This document shows, one piece after another, positions 8,801 through 10,588 of a stretch of DNA of 10,588 nucleotides (position 1 is the stretch's first letter; the number at the start of each line of letters is the position of its first letter). The stretch is from Owenia fusiformis (lineage: Eukaryota > Annelida > Polychaeta > Sabellida > Oweniidae), in assembly GCA_903813345.2 (NCBI GenBank), contig CAIIXF020000002.1:6054001-6064588 (forward strand), given 5' to 3'. The notes below the pieces were generated by a model. That model saw only the letters and a list, made by a program, of their open reading frames with translations, was not told the origin of the DNA and did not search any database. Made by a program: the position numbers and the translations under genes.

Positions 8801-10588
8801 TGATCCTTATCATTTTTCGTTGCTGTTTTATCAATAACCTTTGCACCATTTTCATCAGCAGCAACCTTCTTCTCACTCTCCTCAGGTTTTTTATCTTTTG
8901 ACTGATCAAGTTCACTGGGTTTATTATTGATAGCCTTCTCAGCCTGTTTTTTCTTATCCTGTTCTTTTTCAGCCTGTTGTTTCCTAGTCTGCTCTTTCTC
9001 AGCCTGTTCTTTCTCAGTCTTTTCTTTCTCAGCCTGTTCTTTTTCAGCCCGTTCTTTCTCAGCCTGTTCTTTTTCAGCCCGTTCTTTCTCAGCCTGTCTT
9101 TTCTTTTGCTTCTCCAGTTCAGCTTTTTCTTCAGCTTCAATTCTAGCTGCTTGTCTTTCCAAAGCTTCGATTTCATCAGCTTTATTTTCTAAAGCTTCCT
9201 TCTCCTTTTGTTCTTTTAACCGTTGCTTTTCAGTCTCTTCTTCTAGGTCCTGTCGTTCCTTGTTTTGCTTGTGCCAGTCTTCCACTGTGATTCCTTCATC
9301 TAAGATTTTCACTTGTGGTGGTGGGCTTTCCAGTCTTAATTGGTGAATTCTACCTCCAAGCAGAATCTCTCTTTCTGGTGCCCCGAACTGGCATTCATAA
9401 TACCTCCCATCTATAAAAACCTCTTTTCCGGGTCCACCAAATCCAACCAATCGAGGACGACGAGAAATTTTCACCTTCTTAGGGGGAAGGGATAAAGGGA
9501 CAGAGTATGGCTCGTCATCTATGATGATGTCACGGCAACCACCTTCAAAACATATCCCATGAGTCTTTCCGTCAATTTTGCACATGGGTGTGCCACTGTC
9601 TAACTTCAGCACACATTCTTTGCCGTCAATAATAATATTCTGAGGAGGGGGAATAAAGCGAAGCTCGTGTCTTTGGAGTGATATCATTACTTCACGAGGT
9701 GGACCTCCAAACTTTCCGATGCTCAAACCATCTATTACAATGAAACCACTTTTTCCGTCAACTCTGATTTCTTTCATTGCATCGCCAATCATTGTCTTTT
9801 GGGGTGGAGCATCTAAGCGAATTGTCAATGGTCTCCCATCAAGCCACACTGTTCGAAGCGGCCCATGGAAAAATATTTCATATTTCTGGCCACCAATCGA
9901 CACCTCTCTGATTGGATCTCCCAGTCTATAGTAACAACTCCCGTCAATCAGAATCTCTCTGTTTTCAGCATCTGCTTCAACTTTCAGCATTCGACTGCCA
10001 AATTTGATTTCCCGTGGAGGGCCGCCTAGGATAAGTTGATATGGTGTACTGTCAATGATCAACTCTTGTGACATCTCAGGGGGGAGAGGCTTTGAGTAAT
10101 CAAGGGAATGTGGACCAGATTCCTCCACTGGTTTCTCCTTTGTAGGTTCATCTACAGGAACAAGCTTAACAGCTGATGTGTCCATTGGTTCATCCATCGT
10201 TGGTGTTCCCGAGCGGCTCGAAGTCACTGATGAAGGAATAGCAGAGTGGGGAGGTGTAGTTGGGGGAGCCGATTTAACACTTGGACTTGGAGTTTGTTTA
10301 TCTGATTTTGACTTGGACTTCTTATTCTTTTCTTTAATTTCTTTTTTCATTGGGGCTTCTTTCACAGAAGTTTCCTTTCCAGAGTTCTTCTTTGAATTCT
10401 CTTCTTTTACCACTTCATCTTCTTTCATTGGTGGAGAGTCCCCAGAGCCATCTATACTTGATCTTTGGGATGAATTTCTAGTTTGCCTCAATGTGGTCAT
10501 ATGTCGAACATATTCAACATTTTCAATTGCATCCTTTGAAACTTTCTTAAGCCTGGCAGAGTGTCTCAAATATGGGTCTTCTTGGCCT
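2448..10588 (-). CDS. PCF11: PCF11, cleavage factor II subunit (8 exons seen, 5' partial)
   Basis: The product should be the scaffold subunit of cleavage factor II, which works with CLP1 in pre-mRNA 3'-end cleavage and in dismantling terminating Pol II in the nucleus. The coding join on the minus strand is 10588-7992, 7800-7529, 6210-6131, 5434-5318, 4428-4319, 3983-3856, 3480-3352 and 2855-2448. It gives about 1,279 residues; numbering below starts at the first full codon, 10587. Identity rests on the C-terminal half: a C2H2 finger (Cys998, Cys1001, His1016, His1020), a WYYDTDDW segment at 1039-1046, a CCHC finger (Cys1103, Cys1106, His1135, Cys1138) and an acidic tail with IKSE/IKTE. All match the order and wording I remember for vertebrate PCF11. 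Every intron is GT-AG and all phases agree. The CTD-interacting domain is absent because the gene runs off the right edge. The human protein is about 1,550 residues, so several hundred residues are probably missing. Confidence 0.95.
2856..3351 (-). other. PCF11 intron (last)
   Basis: This 496-bp GT-AG intron separates the zinc finger 2 exon from the terminal exon. The acceptor is preceded by a T/C-rich tract. On the donor side it contains the foldback element at 3135-3321. The remainder is AT-rich without other recognisable content. Confidence 0.88.
3135..3321. mobile_element. Miniature foldback element in last intron
   Basis: The two halves of this 187-bp stretch are imperfect reverse complements: CCCACATAAATGTGGGGTTG at the left matches, in reverse, CAACATTTATGGGG at the right. 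Deeper in, CTACTTGTGTA (3175-3185) pairs perfectly with TACACAAGTAG (3270-3280). The long inverted repeats and lack of coding content fit a non-autonomous DNA transposon (MITE). No clear target duplication is visible, so the ends are approximate and the superfamily is unknown. Confidence 0.65.
3352..3480 (-). CDS. PCF11: PCF11 exon: zinc finger 2 (CCHC)
   Basis: The acceptor is TTGCAG ending at 3481 and the donor GTGAGA at 3351-3346. The 129-nt exon is 43 whole codons in phase 0 (residues 1102-1144). It reads MCRSCHGIFEQYFDDDEE and then IWRLRGGMRINGKTYHPVCY. This gives Cys-x2-Cys-x28-His-x2-Cys, with ligands 1103, 1106, 1135 and 1138. The acidic DDDEE-x-W and the G-K-x-Y-H-P-x-C-Y-E-D ending match the second PCF11 zinc finger closely. 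A foldback element ends about 30 bases inside the following intron. Confidence 0.95.
3481..3855 (-). other. PCF11 intron between linker and zinc finger 2 exons
   Basis: This 375-bp GT-AG intron is strongly AT-rich from 3505 to 3660 and holds a probable miniature transposon remnant at 3680-3818, close to its donor. Confidence 0.87.
3680..3818. mobile_element. Probable pogo/Tigger-like miniature element remnant
   Basis: The left end reads AAGTAAAACCTGTCTAAGC. The right end, read in reverse, is TACAGTGAAAC. Ends of the form TA-CAGTGAAACCTGTCTAA, with an inner GGGACTCTTGAGTGTTCCAC string like the one here, recur as short non-autonomous elements in many invertebrate genomes and are attributed to the Tc1/mariner-pogo group. 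The left end is degraded (AAGTAAAACC for CAGTGAAACC), so this copy is old. The assignment is from remembered resemblance. Confidence 0.45.
3856..3983 (-). CDS. PCF11: PCF11 exon: linker between the zinc fingers
   Basis: The acceptor is TTGTAG ending at 3984 and the donor GTAAGG at 3855-3850. The 128-nt exon completes a split Ala codon, encodes residues 1060-1101 and leaves in phase 0. It opens RSNVFAKN, which continues the EER-A-K/R-S pattern of vertebrate PCF11 after the CLP1-binding segment, then becomes a poorly conserved linker (QDPSSLMAAPVTNTDEIIY). Acceptance rests on the phase match at both ends and the conserved first residues. The linker itself has no recognisable domain. Confidence 0.87.
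3984..4318 (-). other. PCF11 intron after the CLP1-binding exon
   Basis: This 335-bp GT-AG intron carries three copies of GTATGTGTC (minus strand, ending at 4318, 4296 and 4276). The first is the real donor and the others are decoys. A short palindrome, ATATACATGTATAT, lies near 4004-4017. Nothing else is recognisable. Confidence 0.86.
4319..4428 (-). CDS. PCF11: PCF11 exon: CLP1-binding segment
   Basis: The acceptor is CTTCAG ending at 4429 and the donor GTATGT at 4318-4313. The 110-nt exon encodes residues 1022-1058. It contains RSWYYDTDDWGKYTEIGD and then AEER, with Trp1039 and Trp1046 spaced as in vertebrate PCF11 (R-x-W-Y-Y-x3-D-W-x-x-x-x-E-I-x-D-x-E-E-R). From the family, this segment between the two zinc fingers is where CLP1 binds; that role is inferred here by position and wording. 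The donor sequence GTATGTGTC recurs twice more just inside the intron. Confidence 0.94.
4471..4955. repeat. Intronic 33-bp minisatellite, ~14-15 units
   Basis: The plus-strand unit is built on AATAATGAACAATGAAGAAT followed by ACAGGGCCTCTTC or ACAGGGCCTCTCC. Recurrent variants are GGACCTC for GGGCCTC, GGCATTTTC for GGCCTCTTC and GAATGATGAAG for GAACAATGAAG. Because 33 is a multiple of three, long repetitive frames stay open on both strands (11-residue periods such as MNNEEYRASPI). These are by-products of the repeat inside an intron and not genes. Confidence 0.95.
4941..4994. repeat. Copy of the sequence next to the zinc finger 1 donor
   Basis: These 54 bases repeat 5261-5315 almost exactly, with one base missing in the A-run and a substitution or shift there. 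The shared core is AGGAAAATTGCTGTATGACA then TAAAGATTGCATTT. In the right copy the next bases are the donor and exon end (ACCTGAAATG); in this copy they are CCTAGATG, so the donor has been lost. Confidence 0.92.
5136..5150. repeat. Duplicated exon edge and 5' splice site (decoy)
   Basis: TTACCTGAAATGCCA here is identical to 5314-5328, which spans the donor and last ten bases of the zinc finger 1 exon. On the minus strand it reads TGGCATTTCAGGTAA, a complete decoy donor (CAG|GTAACT) 178 bases into the intron. It directly abuts the second minisatellite block. Confidence 0.85.
5151..5280. repeat. Second block of the 33-bp minisatellite family
   Basis: There are about four diverged units related to the 4471-4955 block (AATGAAGAATACAG then AGCCCCTTC, or AATGAAGAAAACAGGGCCCC). 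Two units carry a 7-bp insertion, ATAAATA, giving 40 bp. The block ends about 38 bases from the donor of the zinc finger 1 exon. Confidence 0.88.
5318..5434 (-). CDS. PCF11: PCF11 exon: zinc finger 1 (C2H2)
   Basis: The acceptor is TTCCAG ending at 5435 and the donor GTAAAT at 5317-5312. The 117-nt exon encodes residues 984-1021 and shares split codons at both ends. It carries IQCTSCGQRFTMSQTEAY followed by AEHLDWHF, giving Cys-x2-Cys-x14-His-x3-His (998, 1001, 1016, 1020). The LDWHFRQN wording across the junction is a PCF11 hallmark. In yeast and human PCF11 this finger and the CCHC finger flank the CLP1-binding segment, and the C-terminal region contributes to RNA binding. Sequence around its donor has been partly copied into the next intron, at 5136-5150 and at 4941-4994. 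Confidence 0.95.
5435..6130 (-). other. PCF11 intron before the zinc finger 1 exon
   Basis: This 696-bp GT-AG intron contains a 10-bp hairpin (GATATCCTAT at 5592-5601, ATAGGATATC at 5611-5620, 9-base loop) and a 19-bp direct duplication (5882-5919). About 5840-6110 is noticeably more GC-rich than its surroundings and may be a fragment of a dispersed repeat; I cannot name it. Confidence 0.88.
5882..5924. repeat. 19-bp tandem duplication
   Basis: CCGAAGGTAAGCCATACAA occurs twice in direct tandem (5882-5900 and 5901-5919), followed by the first five bases of a third copy. It sits in the GC-richer part of the intron. Confidence 0.85.
6131..6210 (-). CDS. PCF11: PCF11 exon ahead of zinc finger 1
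   Basis: This 80-nt exon is too short to stand out as an open frame. The acceptor is TTTTAG ending at 6211 and the donor is a strong GTAAGT at 6130-6125. It enters in phase 0 and leaves two bases into a Gln codon, both matching the neighbouring exons. It encodes residues 957-982, with the wording QLPDLMSFNINLLRQ running into KFELAYENLYIG in the next exon. This aligns with the conserved D-L-T-S-F...L-K-x-R-Y stretch before the first zinc finger of PCF11, which is why I accept it. Confidence 0.9.
6272..6502. mobile_element. 231-bp MITE-like element with TA ends
   Basis: Perfect 13-bp terminal inverted repeats TACTGTACTTCTA (6272-6284) and TAGAAGTACAGTA (6490-6502) bound the element. If the outer TA on each side is a target duplication, the element proper starts CTGTACTTCTA, as expected for a Tc1/mariner-type non-autonomous transposon. 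Inside, a roughly 29-bp sequence, ATTTGGCGGCTTCTTAATTT (from 6329), is repeated directly from 6414 as ATTTGGCAGCTACTTAATTT. It encodes nothing. Confidence 0.72.
6586..6816. repeat. Intronic 33-bp minisatellite, exactly 7 units
   Basis: Seven head-to-tail copies of a 33-bp unit, AAATTTTGCCTCACATATTT then TTAGATGCACTCT, occupy exactly 231 bases. The first unit is the most diverged (TCTAGAAGC for TTTAGATGC). Units alternate between AAATTTTGCC and AAAGTTTGCC for part of the array. The sequence is unrelated to the other 33-bp minisatellite in this gene. The 82-codon minus frame across it (LKICEAKFRVH period) is a by-product. Confidence 0.95.
6917..7407. mobile_element. 491-bp foldback (near-palindromic) element
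   Basis: Nearly the whole stretch is an inverted repeat. The outer ends are GTTCCACAACTAGTTACTTT (6917) and the reverse complement ending GTTGTGGAAC (7407). The pairing continues through GGATGAACTTCCTGG, TTTAAACCTACTTAT and CTAGATC/CTAGC segments to CGCTTTTGTTACATTGA (7110-7126) with TCAATGTAACAAAAGCG (7174-7190). The central spacer is about 47 bases and repeats the end motif GTCAAAGTAA. It has no coding content, which fits a foldback-type non-autonomous DNA transposon. Pairing may extend a few bases further out (about 6909), and I found no sure target duplication. Confidence 0.82.
7529..7800 (-). CDS. PCF11: PCF11 exon: Pro-rich stretch with helix motif
   Basis: The acceptor is TTTCAG ending at 7801 and the donor is GTATAC at 7528-7523. 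The exon is 272 nt: it completes the split Gly codon and leaves in phase 0. It encodes residues 867-956. It opens with GPPQMAPQN and a predicted amphipathic helix, IDVNDLFSKLLGAGIITKQ. PCF11 relatives carry a similar D-x-x-x-L-x-x-L-x-x-x-G-I/L-I motif ahead of the first zinc finger, possibly a docking helix. A Pro/Gly/Gln-rich linker follows. The ATG at 7786-7784 is internal and is not a start, because the frame runs in from the upstream exon. Confidence 0.92.
7801..7991 (-). other. PCF11 intron after the large exon
   Basis: This 191-bp GT-AG intron is AT-rich with no recognisable elements. If it is retained, translation stops at once: the split Gly codon becomes GGT, then AAG and TGA (7986-7984). 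Confidence 0.88.
7992..10588 (-). CDS. PCF11: PCF11 large internal exon, partial at window edge
   Basis: This exon is open from the edge to a donor (GTAAGT at 7991-7986) and encodes residues 1-865. In order it holds a Ser/Thr/Lys-rich disordered stretch (about 1-165), an array of 18-residue beta-type repeats (171-429), a Glu/Lys/Ala/Gln helix (about 436-556), an Arg/Asp-rich region with octapeptide repeats (about 592-715) and a Pro/Gly/Met/Arg-rich stretch (726-865). The last contains IPSIFDLPDIPPDRM, a short less repetitive island that could be a binding motif. The exon ends in phase 1 and joins the next through a split Gly codon. The frame stays open to 10588, so the true 5' exon border lies outside. 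Vertebrate PCF11 also has an unusually large middle exon coding low-complexity sequence. Confidence 0.93.
8455..8685 (-). repeat. Coding 24-bp minisatellite: DDRRGDPR octapeptides
   Basis: Residues 635-711 are built from the octapeptide D-D-R-R-G-D-P-R/W, with some shortened forms (ADRR, EDRRGDRMGDP). At the DNA level this is a 24-bp tandem repeat rich in GATCATCC and GGATCACC, with copies nearly identical in the middle (about 8517-8650) and more diverged at both ends. Its length is likely to vary between individuals. Mixed-charge Arg/Asp repeats occur in RNA-processing factors, so a role in condensate or RNA contacts is plausible but inferred. Confidence 0.9.
8932..9096 (-). repeat. Coding 15-bp repeat: 11 pentapeptides (QAEKE-type helix)
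   Basis: Eleven consecutive five-residue units of type QAEKE, RAEKE, KTEKE or QDKKK (residues 498-552) are encoded by a 15-bp repeat, often alternating as a 30-bp dimer. Five-residue spacing does not suit a heptad coiled coil. The alternating Glu and Lys/Arg at i and i+4 fit a long solvent-exposed single alpha helix acting as a spacer. The region upstream (about 436-497) is similarly charged but not strictly periodic. Confidence 0.85.
9301..10077 (-). repeat. Array of ~14 eighteen-residue beta-type repeats in PCF11
   Basis: Residues 171-429 fall into about 14 diverged units of 17-19 residues with the pattern G-P-P-R-E-V-x-I-D-G-x-x-Y-x-L-x-F-G. Clear units are GGPPREIKFGSRMLKVEA, NREILIDGSCYYRLGD, IREVSIGGQKYEIFFHG, LRTVWLDGRPLTIRLDA, GPPREVMISLQRHELRF, PPQNIIIDGKECVLKL, GKEVFIDGRYYECQFGA and EREILLGGRIHQLRLES. 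The hydrophobic strand, DG turn, hydrophobic strand layout predicts successive beta hairpins. The copies differ strongly in DNA, so this is an old repeat and not a recent minisatellite. I do not recognise a named domain for it. Confidence 0.85.

Noticed and set aside
7996-9346. Several plus-strand frames and a second minus frame (8430-9176) over the large exon
   Set aside because: They are shadows of the repetitive PCF11 coding sequence, kept open by its biased composition.

Overview
This is animal nuclear DNA, AT-rich outside the exons. It carries the 3' two-thirds or so of one split protein-coding gene on the minus strand. The gene is PCF11, a subunit of pre-mRNA cleavage factor II, which acts in mRNA 3'-end formation and Pol II termination. 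The protein resembles the vertebrate one most clearly around its two zinc fingers, but the low-complexity and repeat regions differ. With the many small inverted-repeat elements and minisatellites in the introns, this suggests a marine invertebrate, possibly a mollusc or other lophotrochozoan. The species call is an inference and is weak.

Layout, read along the gene (right to left). A very large exon (7992 to the right edge at 10588, open at the edge) encodes a Ser/Lys-rich stretch, about 14 copies of an 18-residue beta-type repeat, a charged helix with a 5-residue repeat, an Asp/Arg octapeptide repeat and a Pro/Gly/Met-rich stretch. Seven further exons follow: 7529-7800, 6131-6210, 5318-5434, 4319-4428, 3856-3983, 3352-3480 and 2448-2855. 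All seven introns are GT-AG and every junction keeps the reading frame. Together they give about 1,279 residues ending at a TAA at 2448-2450. The exons at 5318-5434 and 3352-3480 hold the C2H2 and CCHC zinc fingers that flank the segment expected to bind CLP1. The N-terminal CTD-interacting domain must lie to the right of the window.

The introns are crowded. They contain a 33-bp minisatellite with a partly duplicated splice-donor region (4471-5315), a second unrelated 33-bp minisatellite (6586-6816), a 491-bp foldback element (6917-7407), a 231-bp element with perfect 13-bp terminal inverted repeats and TA ends (6272-6502), and two further foldback or miniature transposon remnants (3135-3321 and about 3680-3818).

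The left 2.4 kb lies downstream of the stop codon and shows no convincing gene. It holds an inverted/direct repeat cluster (14-139), a dimeric 46/51-bp satellite of about 15 units (655-1400), a tiny mariner-like hairpin (1804-1851) and AT-rich sequence that probably includes the PCF11 3' UTR. No new multi-gene system is visible. The most unusual items are the beta-type repeat array inside PCF11 and the rearranged splice-donor/minisatellite region.
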